Origin: Algoriphagus marincola DSM 16067
GTDB lineage: Bacteria; Bacteroidota; Bacteroidia; Cytophagales; Cyclobacteriaceae
DNA length: 64,000 bases
Direction of reading: 5' to 3'
NCBI RefSeq assembly: GCF_000429405.1
Contig: NZ_AUBU01000006.1
Location: 1-64,000 of the forward strand
Part shown: piece after piece, positions 8,272-16,942 of the stretch
Layout: the number at the start of each line of letters is the position of its first letter
Position numbering within the stretch: the first letter of the stretch is position 1
Notes under the pieces: model-generated
What the model was told of the DNA's origin: nothing
The model's database searches: none
What the model saw: the letters and a program-made list of their open reading frames with translations, nothing else
Position numbers and translations under genes: made by a program

Positions 8272-8682
8272 ATGATTAGAAAAGCAACTGCCGTATGGCA
8301 AGGAAGCGGAAAAGAAGGAAAAGGACATCTTTCTACTCCAAGCACTGTTTTAAATAATACTCAATATTCATTCAGTAGCCGATTTGAAGATGGCGTAGGA
8401 ACCAATCCCGAAGAGCTCGTAGCCGCTGCGCATGCAGGTTGCTTCGCCATGAAGCTTAGCTTCAACTTAAGCGGTGAAAACTTCCCTCCTCAGGAGCTGA
8501 ATGTCACCAGCCACATTACTTTCGAAGATGGAACCCTGAAAAAATCACACTTGGTCCTTCAGGCTAAAGTGGAAGGCATAACTGAGGAAAAATTTGCGGA
8601 ATTAGTGAAAGATGCCGAAGAAAACTGCCCGATTTCCAAAGCCCTTGACATGGAAATCTCGGTAGATTATACTCTCAATTAG
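8272..8682 (+). CDS. OsmC-family peroxiredoxin
   Basis: OsmC proteins are thiol peroxidases that reduce organic hydroperoxides. The two redox cysteines appear as [13 protein letters not shown] (peroxidatic, about residue 57) and ENCPISKAL (resolving, about 123). [12 protein letters not shown] precedes the first as in the family. Length 136 is normal. A strong terminator follows. Confidence 0.92.
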   Translation: MIRKATAVWQGSGKEGKGHLSTPSTVLNNTQYSFSSRFEDGVGTNPEELVAAAHAGCFAMKLSFNLSGENFPPQELNVTSHITFEDGTLKKSHLVLQAKVEGITEEKFAELVKDAEENCPISKALDMEISVDYTLN

Positions 8683-8703
8683 GCATTAGAAAATTTAACA
8701 TTG

Positions 8704-8730
8704 AAAAAAGATCCTTCGGGATCTTTTTTT
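8704..8730 (+). terminator. Rho-independent terminator with TTCG tetraloop after the OsmC gene
   Basis: AAAAAAGATCC and GGATCTTTTTTT pair perfectly around TTCG. Confidence 0.9.
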
Positions 8731-8801
8731 GTACAAACTTAATTGAAAGAAAGCACGTTAAGTCTTTGCTACGAGCACTAAACCAACTCCATTACTATCA
8801 A

Positions 8802-9110
8802 ATGAATACCGTTTCTGACCGGCAACTTGCCCATGATTCAAACCGCATGGTCTTTGCCAAAAATGCCATCTTCACGGTCTTGGCATTGATTGTCATCTTC
8901 AGCCTAGAGGGAAAGCTTTCCGCTGAAAATCTACGTGAGCTCTCGATCTGCTTTACCTTCACACCGGTCGCCACCGGCTTGGCTGGGATTATCTTCAAAA
9001 ATACTGCGGGCCTTCGACAGTCCGCAGGCTGGATGAAATATGTGGGATATGGCATCGGCTTTCTTGCCTACGCTGGGCTTATATTTCTATCCTTTGCGAT
9101 TGTGTTTTAG
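8802..9110 (+). CDS. Small membrane protein of unknown function
   Basis: About 102 residues from the ATG at 8802; an in-frame TTG at 8766 is less likely. It has three hydrophobic segments (AIFTVLALIVIFSL, LSICFTFTPVATGLAGIIF, YVGYGIGFLAYAGLIFLSFAIVF) and no recognised domain. Its stop overlaps the stop of the convergent SIMPL gene by four bases. Confidence 0.6.
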   Translation: MNTVSDRQLAHDSNRMVFAKNAIFTVLALIVIFSLEGKLSAENLRELSICFTFTPVATGLAGIIFKNTAGLRQSAGWMKYVGYGIGFLAYAGLIFLSFAIVF

Positions 9111-9832
9111 TCTACTTCAAAAACCAGCTTCATCGTAATGGAAGCAGTTTTATTTTTTGAGCTGGTATTGAAGGCTCCTCCCCAAGAGTAGTCCTCGCCG
9201 GAGTTTTGACCGGTGATCTGGAAAACCCCCATATTGGCAGAGATTAGATTTCCCAAACCTGCTCCGGAATTTTCTGCTATTCGCTCCGCACGTACACGAG
9301 CGTCTTCCGTTGCCTTGGCAATCATTTCCAGTTTGAGAGATTCTAAGTCTGTGTAGTAGTAGCGCGGCTGTTGGGAATAAAAAGCAATTCCCTGATTGAG
9401 CAGCTCGGTAATTTCCCGACTTATTTTCTCCACTTTTTCCACCTCCTTTGACTCGATGACCAAAGACTGATTGAGCTGATACCCGGTAAAGGTCTGACCC
9501 ATGTAGCGTCCATCACTGGAGTAATTCTGCTCGTATTGCGGATTGGTGGTGACGGCATTAAATACCAACTGCTCTTCGGGAATTCCCTTTGAGATCAAAT
9601 ATTGCGTTACCGCCTCTCGATCCTTTTCCAAATTCGCGTAAGCGGACTGAATATTGGAGTTACTTCGGCTAAAATTCCCCTCCCAGACGATCAGGTCTGA
9701 AGTAAAATTTTTCTCCCCCAGTCCTGTCACATTGACTGTTCCCTGAGGACGGTTTCGGTTGATGACTGCATAGCCAAATATGATGGAAGAAAGTACAATG
9801 GCTACTGCAAAAAGCAAGGCGTTTGATTTCAT
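9107..9832 (-). CDS. SIMPL (DUF541) domain periplasmic protein
   Basis: 241 residues from the ATG at 9832, which is followed by a hydrophobic anchor/signal (LLFAVAIVLSSIIFGYAVI). A frame extending upstream to 9907 lacks a signal-like start. The body shows the SIMPL pattern: VNVTGLGEK near the start, DKEAVxxYL-like helix, LVFNAVTTNPQYEQNYS, and YTDLESLKLEMIAKATEDARVRAERIAENSG. SIMPL proteins are linked to oxidative and envelope stress, but the molecular function is not settled. Confidence 0.85.
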   Translation of the reverse strand: MKSNALLFAVAIVLSSIIFGYAVINRNRPQGTVNVTGLGEKNFTSDLIVWEGNFSRSNSNIQSAYANLEKDREAVTQYLISKGIPEEQLVFNAVTTNPQYEQNYSSDGRYMGQTFTGYQLNQSLVIESKEVEKVEKISREITELLNQGIAFYSQQPRYYYTDLESLKLEMIAKATEDARVRAERIAENSGAGLGNLISANMGVFQITGQNSGEDYSWGGAFNTSSKNKTASITMKLVFEVD

Positions 9833-9925
9833 AAATACTGGAATTTTGAATCTAAAGTTATTGATTTTCAGCGTACAAAAAAGCCTCCAAATTTCAGGAT
9901 TTAGCAATAATTTACATTTCCTAAA

Positions 9926-11407
9926 TCAATAAACCCGTTGTTTGAATAGCTGATCTTTAGGATTTTGTAAGTCGATCAAATAGCCATTGATCAATGCATA
10001 TTTCAAGACCTCGTCTTGTTTTAGAAAGAAGCTAGGATTGGAACCTGTCTGCCAGCCTCCCGTGAATTCATCTCTGCTTTTCAATACGATCAGGGGTAAA
10101 TTATGCAAATCTCCCGGGTCATCATTTTGGACTTTGACAGCAGAATAGCCTGATCTCAAGAGTTCCAAAGCTTTTTCACCTGTTATTTCATTCACGGATT
10201 CAAATGCCTGATCGTAGGTTTTGCCCTCCTCGTACCGTAGGCCATTTGCTTCGAGCTCCTCCAGTCCAAAGTACACCTTCATATCTCCTAAATCCTCCAC
10301 ACTTCCGTTGACATAGTAAGTAGAGTCGGCATTGGATTCTCTACGGCGAATGGCAATATCGATTGGGTACCAATCTCCCTCCACCGGCACTTGTACCTCC
10401 TGAAGAATCAAATCCATGAGTTGAAAGCCATTGTCGGGAATTTCAAAATATTGATCCACAGAATAGGCTTCATATCCTTTCAAAGCGATCTGATGCAGGG
10501 CATTCAGGATGATCATAAAATTGAGTTTCCGGATAAATTGCTTTTCCGGATCACCCAGATAGCCTCCGGACTCGATCAGAATAGTACTTGTTCCCCACTT
10601 TTGGATATTGTCTCCAAAAGCTCTTGGCTCAAAACCATCGTCATATTTACCTACTCCACCCGGAATGACCTGCTGCAAGACTTCATTCATTCCGACGATT
10701 GCCTTCATGGCCCGGCCACGGACTTCATTGACATCCCGCTCATAATTATATCCCGGCGCCAAAACCGAAATCGTCGCCTGCTTCGGGGTCTTATCTACAT
10801 TGTAATAGATTTGTTGATCGTGAAGGTTAAAACCAAACTCCGGCTCAAAGGCATCCCGAATACTTTTTAAAATAACTGCTTCTGGCGAAATCTGTGAAAT
10901 AGCATCTCGATTCAAATCTATATCTAAGGCATTTCTTCGCTTGAAGGCATCAGCCCCATCGGGATTCAGCATAGGTATAAATTTGATCTGAAGATTACTT
11001 TTCAACACTCGTCGAAGTTCATCGTAGGCATCGCCAGAGGCTTCCAAAAAGTTAAAGAGGTCGAACAATGACATGGTTGCTGTACTTTCATTTCCATGCA
11101 TCTGTGACCAAAGCAAAACTTTTGTTTGTCCTTCGCCCCAAGTCAGTGAACTAATGCTCTTCCCCTCCACGGATTCGCCCAACTCTTCAATTTCAAAAGC
11201 GGAGGAATGCTTTTGGATCAAGGGCTGAATGTCAGCATGTTTAAACCTTCGATGTGTAATGGCAGGTTCTTTATACTGCTCAAAGGCAGCCTCAAGCGTT
11301 TCAAGCTCAATGGCATGTTTTTCATTTTCTGATGCCATTTTACACCCAAAGGCAAAAAACAAAAACAGCACAAACATGCAAATCGTAGAAGTTTTGATTA
11401 TTTTCAT
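9926..11407 (-). CDS. M14-family zinc carboxypeptidase lipoprotein
   Basis: A 493-residue envelope lipoprotein (signal peptide with lipobox FAFGC, Cys about 22). The M14 zinc ligands are visible: QMHGNE (His104, Glu107) and FNLHDQQ (His196), with substrate-binding DLNRDA (about 164-169) and the catalytic glutamate in ILIESGG (about 279). The C-terminal part (about 330-493) is an added domain of unknown type. M14 enzymes of this kind trim C-terminal residues from peptides or peptidoglycan. It is divergent from the dipeptide epimerase, so a role in muropeptide use is possible but inferred. Confidence 0.9.
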   Translation of the reverse strand: MKIIKTSTICMFVLFLFFAFGCKMASENEKHAIELETLEAAFEQYKEPAITHRRFKHADIQPLIQKHSSAFEIEELGESVEGKSISSLTWGEGQTKVLLWSQMHGNESTATMSLFDLFNFLEASGDAYDELRRVLKSNLQIKFIPMLNPDGADAFKRRNALDIDLNRDAISQISPEAVILKSIRDAFEPEFGFNLHDQQIYYNVDKTPKQATISVLAPGYNYERDVNEVRGRAMKAIVGMNEVLQQVIPGGVGKYDDGFEPRAFGDNIQKWGTSTILIESGGYLGDPEKQFIRKLNFMIILNALHQIALKGYEAYSVDQYFEIPDNGFQLMDLILQEVQVPVEGDWYPIDIAIRRRESNADSTYYVNGSVEDLGDMKVYFGLEELEANGLRYEEGKTYDQAFESVNEITGEKALELLRSGYSAVKVQNDDPGDLHNLPLIVLKSRDEFTGGWQTGSNPSFFLKQDEVLKYALINGYLIDLQNPKDQLFKQRVY

Positions 11408-11501
11408 CTTTTCAAATAGTAAGCTGGTGTGATCAAGTAAATCTAATCAAGATTGTTTGGAAACACAGGTTTTTACTGCCAATAAACCCATCGAAATTGT
11501 A

Positions 11502-12512
11502 ATGAAACTTTCTTATCAAGTCGTAGACCTCCCTTTAAAACATACATTTACCATCGCTCATCAAAGCAGAGACGTTCAAGACAGCCTGATTGTAAAGCTC
11601 GAGAATGCTGGTTTTTTCGGTTTAGGTGAAGCCACTAGCAATCCCTACTATGGAGTCACTGTACAGCGAATGACAGATAGTTTGGATAGTTTTCGGGATG
11701 TTGTAGAAAACGGCAAATGGGATCATCCTTCGGAGCTCTGGGAACTGGGAAGACAGCATTTTGCCCAAGATGCTTTTGCCCAATGTGCGCTTGACATGGC
11801 TGCTTGGGATCTCTATGCCAAACAACGTGGCCAAAAACTCTATGAGGTACTCGGTCTGAATCCGAAAGATATCCCCATCAGCAATTTTACGATAGGGATT
11901 GACAGCGTAGAAAAAATGGTATCCAAAATGAAGGAAGTGGACTGGCCCATTTATAAAATCAAATTAGGAACAGATCATGACCTCGAGATCGTCAGGGCGC
12001 TTCGCAAAGAAACCGACGCTAAATTTCGGATCGATGCCAACTGCGCTTGGACCGCTGAGCAAGCCATTCGAAACTCAGAGGAACTTGCCAAACTAGGGGT
12101 TGAATTTATGGAGCAACCTCTTCCAAGGGAGAGTTGGGAGGAAATGAAGGAGGTTTATCAGCATTCCAAACTTCCCGTCATGGCGGACGAGAGCTGCATG
12201 ATCGAGTCAGATGTAGCCAAATGCCAAGGTTTATTTCATGCTATCAATGTCAAACTAGTCAAAGCGGGGGGAATCACTCCGGGTCTTCGAATGATCCAAG
12301 AAGCCAAAAACCTGGGAATGAAAACTATGGTGGGCTGTATGACAGAGTCTTCGGTGGGCATTTCTGCAATCGCTCACTTGGCACCGTTGCTTGACTTCGT
12401 GGATATGGATGGAGCATTGCTGTTGGCAGAGGACCCTGCTGAGGGTGTAGTGGTCAAAACTGATGGCGTAACTTTTCCGGATCGAGCAGGTATTGGGGCT
12501 CTTTTGAAATAG
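11502..12512 (+). CDS. Dipeptide epimerase (L-Ala-D/L-Glu epimerase type, enolase superfamily)
   Basis: About 336 residues from the ATG at 11502; an in-frame TTG at 11457 would add an unlikely N-terminus. Enolase-superfamily catalytic elements are in place: the general-base lysines in IYKIKLGTD (KxK), the metal ligands RIDANCAW (Asp), MEQPL (Glu) and MADES (Asp), and the second catalytic lysine in NVKLVKAGGI. The DxD-like motif near the C-terminus (DMDGALLLAEDP) is typical of dipeptide epimerases, which act in recycling of murein peptides. Exact dipeptide specificity is not readable from motifs. Confidence 0.9.
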   Translation: MKLSYQVVDLPLKHTFTIAHQSRDVQDSLIVKLENAGFFGLGEATSNPYYGVTVQRMTDSLDSFRDVVENGKWDHPSELWELGRQHFAQDAFAQCALDMAAWDLYAKQRGQKLYEVLGLNPKDIPISNFTIGIDSVEKMVSKMKEVDWPIYKIKLGTDHDLEIVRALRKETDAKFRIDANCAWTAEQAIRNSEELAKLGVEFMEQPLPRESWEEMKEVYQHSKLPVMADESCMIESDVAKCQGLFHAINVKLVKAGGITPGLRMIQEAKNLGMKTMVGCMTESSVGISAIAHLAPLLDFVDMDGALLLAEDPAEGVVVKTDGVTFPDRAGIGALLK

Positions 12513-12913
12513 AATATCGGGAACAAAAACTCGTTCGGAAGCCGCATTTATGTTACCGTGAGTGAAGACACTCCCGGTGGCAAATAGGAAAAAAAGAATG
12601 CTGCCTCTAGAGAAGCGAATTAGCATAGCTTTCCCCGTGAGTGATGACACTCACGAGGGCAAAAAAAAATGCTGCCTCTCGTTTCTAGAAGCAGCATAGT
12701 GGTCGCCATGGGTGATGATTTTCACTGGGAATTTAGCGGTAAACACATAACATGCCCAGCTTTAAGAAAAGCCGAGTAGCAGTAGGCCATTATTCCCTTT
12801 ATGTCTATTATCCGGAGGCTTCCCTCTCCCTTCTTCCAACTTCCAGCCGGGTAAGCATAGAAATTTGGACAAAGACACAATTTCGGATCATTACCTAATT
12901 ATTTGCCAATTCA
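12513..12913. other. 401-base intergenic region between convergent genes
   Basis: No gene is supported. It holds two copies of a hairpin repeat (12556-12697) and a low-complexity CT-rich stretch at 12817-12848 (TCCCTTCTTCCAACTTCCAG) that recurs near 43974 and 60155. Both flanking genes read into it. Confidence 0.7.
12556..12697. repeat. Two copies of an intergenic palindromic element, the second with a terminator-like hairpin
   Basis: Each copy starts CCGTGAGTGA-GACACT and ends with an A-run and ATGCTGCCTCT (12556-12609 and 12635-12679). In the second copy GTGAGTG and CACTCAC pair perfectly around ATGA. A further hairpin, ATGCTGC...GCAGCAT (12669-12697), follows. A degenerate third trace (ATGGGTGATGATTTTCACT) lies at 12708-12726. 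This looks like a REP-type dispersed element and may end transcription from both sides. Confidence 0.65.
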
Positions 12914-13609
12914 TTAACTATCTCCCACAATCAATTTAAAACCTTCCCCATGTACCGTGATAATCTGTACTTTCGGGTCGTCTTTAAGGATTTTTCGGAT
13001 TTTGCTGAGATATACGTCCATGCTTCGGGCATTGAAATAGCTATCATCGCCCCAAATCTGCTTTAGTGCATGACTCCGGTTGACCAACTTATTCATTTCA
13101 GCGGCTAGCAAACGCAATAGCTCATTTTCTTTGGAAGTAAGCTTATGTGGGCCCTTGGGACCTTCCAATAATTGCTTGTCGTAATGAAGCTGAAAGTCTC
13201 CGAACTCATATACTTTTAGAGGTGTGATTTCCTCGCTTTTTTGAGTTCTTCGGAGGATGGCCGTCACTCGAAGCAAAAGCTCCTCCATGCTAAATGGCTT
13301 GGTGATGTAATCATCTGCACCGATTTTTAGCCCTTCGATGACATCATCTTTTTGATTTTTGGCAGTAAGAAAAAGAATCGGTAGATCCTCCTGAACCTTC
13401 TTGATCTCACGCGCAAGTGTAAACCCATCTTTTTTGGGCATCATGATGTCTAGAAGACAAAGATCGTATTTGTCTTTTTTGAACTTACTCCAGCCTTCTT
13501 CCCCATCCCTGCAGAGAGTGGGTTCATAGCCTTTCATTTCTAAATATTCCTTGAGAATATCACCCAGATTAGGGTCATCTTCTACTACTAATAGTCTGGC
13601 CTTGCTCAT
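12914..13609 (-). CDS. Two-component response regulator, OmpR family
   Basis: A 231-residue regulator with an N-terminal receiver (acidic pocket Asp11/Asp12, phospho-acceptor Asp54 in LCLLDIMMP, LFLTAK with the conserved lysine) and a C-terminal winged-helix DNA-binding domain (about 130-228; KLTSKENELLRLLA, YLSKIRKIL, ITVHGEGFKL). Its start overlaps the end of the kinase gene by four bases, so the pair is co-translated. Targets are unknown; in Bacteroidota this type resembles RprY-like regulators. Confidence 0.93.
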   Translation of the reverse strand: MSKARLLVVEDDPNLGDILKEYLEMKGYEPTLCRDGEEGWSKFKKDKYDLCLLDIMMPKKDGFTLAREIKKVQEDLPILFLTAKNQKDDVIEGLKIGADDYITKPFSMEELLLRVTAILRRTQKSEEITPLKVYEFGDFQLHYDKQLLEGPKGPHKLTSKENELLRLLAAEMNKLVNRSHALKQIWGDDSYFNARSMDVYLSKIRKILKDDPKVQIITVHGEGFKLIVGDS

Positions 13610-15327
13610 GTTGTTTTGGGTAAGTTTATGATAAAGGTACTTCCTTTTCCGATTTCACTTTGGACATTGATTCCGCCCTTGTGGGCTTCCAGCATAGTTT
13701 TGACATAGGAGAGCCCCAGTCCGAAGCCCTTTACGTCGTGGACGTTTCCGGTAGGAACACGGTAAAATTTGTCAAAAATCTTTCGCTGTGCATCCTTGCT
13801 CATACCAATCCCCTGGTCTTGAATACTGACAAATATTTGATCCTTATCCTCCCAAGCTTTCACACTGATTTCAGGTTTTTCAGGAGAATATTTATTGGCA
13901 TTGTCCAACAGATTATTGAAAATATGGGCAATATGAAATTTATCGGCTAGGAGGATTGGGTGCTCTAATTCATTTTCGAAAGTCAATTCTCCCGATCGCT
14001 TTTCGATCTGTAGAGAAAAATGATCCACAGCGTCCCCGAGGAGTTCGGAAATATTGACCTCCTCCAGTTTAAGCTTGAAGTCTTGCTTCTCCAATGCTGC
14101 GGCCTGAAGGACATTTTCAACCTGAGATACAAGTCGCTTATTTTCATCTTTGATAATGCCCAGGTATCTATCCCGGAATCTGTCCTGAGAGGAGAGCTCA
14201 GGATCTTGAAGCGCCTCCACGGCAAGACTTACTGTTGCCAGCGGAGTCTTAAACTCGTGAGTCATATTATTGATGAAATCATTTTTGATATCTGATAAGG
14301 CCTTTTGCTTGAAAATGACCCGTATGGCATAGATAAAACACCAAATAATGACCCCAATAAATAAAATTGAAGAGGCTAGCGGAATCCAAAGCTGACGAAG
14401 CACATGCTGGTTTTTCTCAGGAAAAAAGATGTACAGATAGTTTTCTTTTCCAACGATGTCTCTTGGAAAAAGCTTGGCTTGGATTCCATACTGCACCAAT
14501 CTAAAAGGCTGATCCACCGGACCAATTCCCATCAAGAGTCCATCATCTTTCAAGATTCCCAACTCAAAATCCTCCATGATACCCCGCTCTAGTAGAAAGC
14601 TTTTGACGATTTTCCGTACTTGGGAAGTATCCAATCTATCCATGATGGCCTTTTGACCCTGAGAAAACTCTTCCCATGCGCGATTCATCAGATCAATCTT
14701 CAGGTTTGCTCTTCGGATTTTATCCAAAGCCTGCGGTGAAATATTCGTCTCGTATTCCACAAAAGCCTCTTCCACCACCTTAGGACTAGGATTTTTCGCC
14801 GAGAAGGTTTCAATTTGACTTAGGTACTGAAGTTGTCTTTCCTTCTCTTCTAAAAGAATCGCCATTTCATCCGGCGTGAAAATGGTTGAAGCTACTTCAG
14901 GAGTCATGTAAGCAAAAAATTGCTCCAACTCATCCAATAAGGAAAGATTGATTCCACGTACTTCCAACATCCGCTTGAAGGTGACGCTGACCTCAGGCAT
15001 TTTTCCTATGTCTAAGGTATCGACAATGGAAGTTTGGGGACGTAACTGTAGCCTGGGACGGATTTCATCCAAATCAATCGGCTCAATTTTTTGAAAAAGT
15101 GACTCCTGGAGTTTTGGATCTCGAATAAGCTGACTCAGAAGTACATCACTCGCTTCTCCTTTTTCCAAAGCATCTACCGTGCTTTCAAGGGCTTGATAGA
15201 CTTCCTGGTCAAAGCGCTGCTGATTGATGCGGATGGCATTATTCACCCAATAGTACTGAAAGGCCATCAAACCAAAACTGGCGACGGACATCAGGATGAT
15301 GATCAGGTTAATTTTGCGCTTGGACAT
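13606..15327 (-). CDS. Membrane sensor histidine kinase
   Basis: 573 residues: helix 1 (about 7-27), a long periplasmic sensor of about 285 residues with no recognised fold, helix 2 (about 314-338), then HisKA with the phospho-acceptor in NNMTHEFKTPLATVS (His357) and HATPase_c with the N box (HIFNNLLDNANKYSPE), G1 (QDQGIGMS) and G2 (GFGLGLSYVKTM). No HAMP domain is seen between helix 2 and HisKA. It forms an operon with the OmpR regulator downstream. The signal sensed is unknown. Confidence 0.92.
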   Translation of the reverse strand: MSKRKINLIIILMSVASFGLMAFQYYWVNNAIRINQQRFDQEVYQALESTVDALEKGEASDVLLSQLIRDPKLQESLFQKIEPIDLDEIRPRLQLRPQTSIVDTLDIGKMPEVSVTFKRMLEVRGINLSLLDELEQFFAYMTPEVASTIFTPDEMAILLEEKERQLQYLSQIETFSAKNPSPKVVEEAFVEYETNISPQALDKIRRANLKIDLMNRAWEEFSQGQKAIMDRLDTSQVRKIVKSFLLERGIMEDFELGILKDDGLLMGIGPVDQPFRLVQYGIQAKLFPRDIVGKENYLYIFFPEKNQHVLRQLWIPLASSILFIGVIIWCFIYAIRVIFKQKALSDIKNDFINNMTHEFKTPLATVSLAVEALQDPELSSQDRFRDRYLGIIKDENKRLVSQVENVLQAAALEKQDFKLKLEEVNISELLGDAVDHFSLQIEKRSGELTFENELEHPILLADKFHIAHIFNNLLDNANKYSPEKPEISVKAWEDKDQIFVSIQDQGIGMSKDAQRKIFDKFYRVPTGNVHDVKGFGLGLSYVKTMLEAHKGGINVQSEIGKGSTFIINLPKTT

Positions 15328-15502
15328 ATGACAAATTTACGGCCTTTGACTACTAGGGGTCAATGCTTAACAAGTTTTAACCGATTGAGATCAAGGCTAT
15401 TTGATCTGATTCGCTGTAATAAGCAGCTTTTCGAGCCAAAACTGGCCGAATTCTTCGGTGCTTGCCGGCTTGATGCCTATCTTTGATGGCAAATTTCAGA
15501 CC

Positions 15503-16735
15503 ATGAATTCAAACCAACATCCACAAGATATTCAAGGAGTAAGTCTACTTTCGCTAGCTGATCAATATGAGCTGCCGCTCTATGTGTATGACGGTGAAAA
15601 AATCGTCAATCAGATCCAAGCGATGCAGGAGGCTTTTGCATCAGTTCCCCTCAAAATCAAATATGCCACCAAGGCTCTTCCCAATATTTCGGTATTGAAA
15701 CTAGTCCGAAATGCAGGAGCTGGGATCGATGCAGTATCGATTGAAGAAGTGAGACTAGGGATGCTTGCGGGCTATGAAGCCTCTGAGATCATGTATACAC
15801 CCAGTGGAGTATCCTGGAAGGAGATCGAGGAAGCTGTGGATCTCGGCGTGATGGTGAATCTAGATAGCATTCCACTTATTCGTGAATTTGGTGAAAAATA
15901 TGGAAATCGAGTACCTGCCTGTATTCGGATCAATCCGCATATCATGGCTGGAGGAAACTCCAAGATTTCTGTAGGACACAAGCATAGCAAGTTTGGAATT
16001 TCTATTGAGCAGCTTGATCAGATAGTGCAAACTGTCGAAAAGTATCAGCTCAGCATCGCCGGACTGCATGTGCACACTGGTTCGGATATTTTGGATGCGG
16101 AGGTATTCCTCCGCGGAGCCAAAGTTCTATTTGACGCAGCAAAGCATTTCAAAGAATTGAAATTCATTGATTGTGGTGGTGGATTTAAGGTAGCTTATAA
16201 AGCGGGAGATCCCTTTACTGATATCCGGGAAGTAGGCCGCATCGTATCCAAGGCCTTTTTGGAGTTTTGTGAAGACTATGGCCGACCGCTAGAATTATGG
16301 CTAGAACCGGGTAAGTTTTTGGTCAGTGAAAGTGGGTATTTCTTAGCCAAAACAAATTTGGTGAAGGAAACGCCCACGGTGACTTTTGTGGGGGTAGATT
16401 CTGGGTTGAACCATTTGATTCGTCCGATGATGTATGATGCCTATCATGATGTGTACAACCTGAGCAATCCAGAAGGGCCAGAGAAAACGTATCATATTGT
16501 GGGGTATATCTGTGAGACGGATACCTTGGCTGCAGACCGGAAACTTTCAGAAGTAAGAGTAGGCGATGTATTGGTTTTGAAAAATGCCGGTGCGTATGGA
16601 TTTAGCATGGCATCCAACTATAATTCAAGACTTCGACCCGCAGAGGTTTTGATTTGGAAAGGGGAAGCACATTTGATCAGAAAACGGGAAGAATTTGAAG
16701 ATTTGATCAGGCATCAAGTGCAAATAGAATTGTAG
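15503..16735 (+). CDS. lysA: Diaminopimelate decarboxylase
   Basis: A PLP enzyme of fold type III that makes lysine from meso-diaminopimelate. The PLP lysine is in IKYATKALPN (about residue 55); HVHTGSDI, FIDCGGGF, LEPGKFLV and the C-terminal CETDTLA (substrate Cys) and NAGAYGFSMASNYN motifs all fit LysA. The ATG at 15503 gives 410 residues and is preferred to a TTG at 15458. It is divergent from the kinase gene with a 175-base gap. Confidence 0.94.
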   Translation: MNSNQHPQDIQGVSLLSLADQYELPLYVYDGEKIVNQIQAMQEAFASVPLKIKYATKALPNISVLKLVRNAGAGIDAVSIEEVRLGMLAGYEASEIMYTPSGVSWKEIEEAVDLGVMVNLDSIPLIREFGEKYGNRVPACIRINPHIMAGGNSKISVGHKHSKFGISIEQLDQIVQTVEKYQLSIAGLHVHTGSDILDAEVFLRGAKVLFDAAKHFKELKFIDCGGGFKVAYKAGDPFTDIREVGRIVSKAFLEFCEDYGRPLELWLEPGKFLVSESGYFLAKTNLVKETPTVTFVGVDSGLNHLIRPMMYDAYHDVYNLSNPEGPEKTYHIVGYICETDTLAADRKLSEVRVGDVLVLKNAGAYGFSMASNYNSRLRPAEVLIWKGEAHLIRKREEFEDLIRHQVQIEL

Positions 16736-16942
16736 ACTAGAAAAAAGGGGGAAGCTTTTTGCTTTGGTATAGTTATTGAGAATGGAGAGAGACTATTAAG
16801 AATAAGGTCTGGAAACCCATTTGATTGATCACCCCAATCGTAAGCCCTAGTAGTTTCACAACCTAAATTTCATAATTCAATTTACTGAGGCCCAAGGTAA
16901 AATGCCTACCTTTAACTTGGTAATATTGGTGGCGTAAGGTAC

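Noticed and set aside
9833..9907. Longer N-terminus of the SIMPL protein
   Set aside because: The extra 25 residues precede the signal-like anchor and would bury it; the ATG at 9832 fits better.
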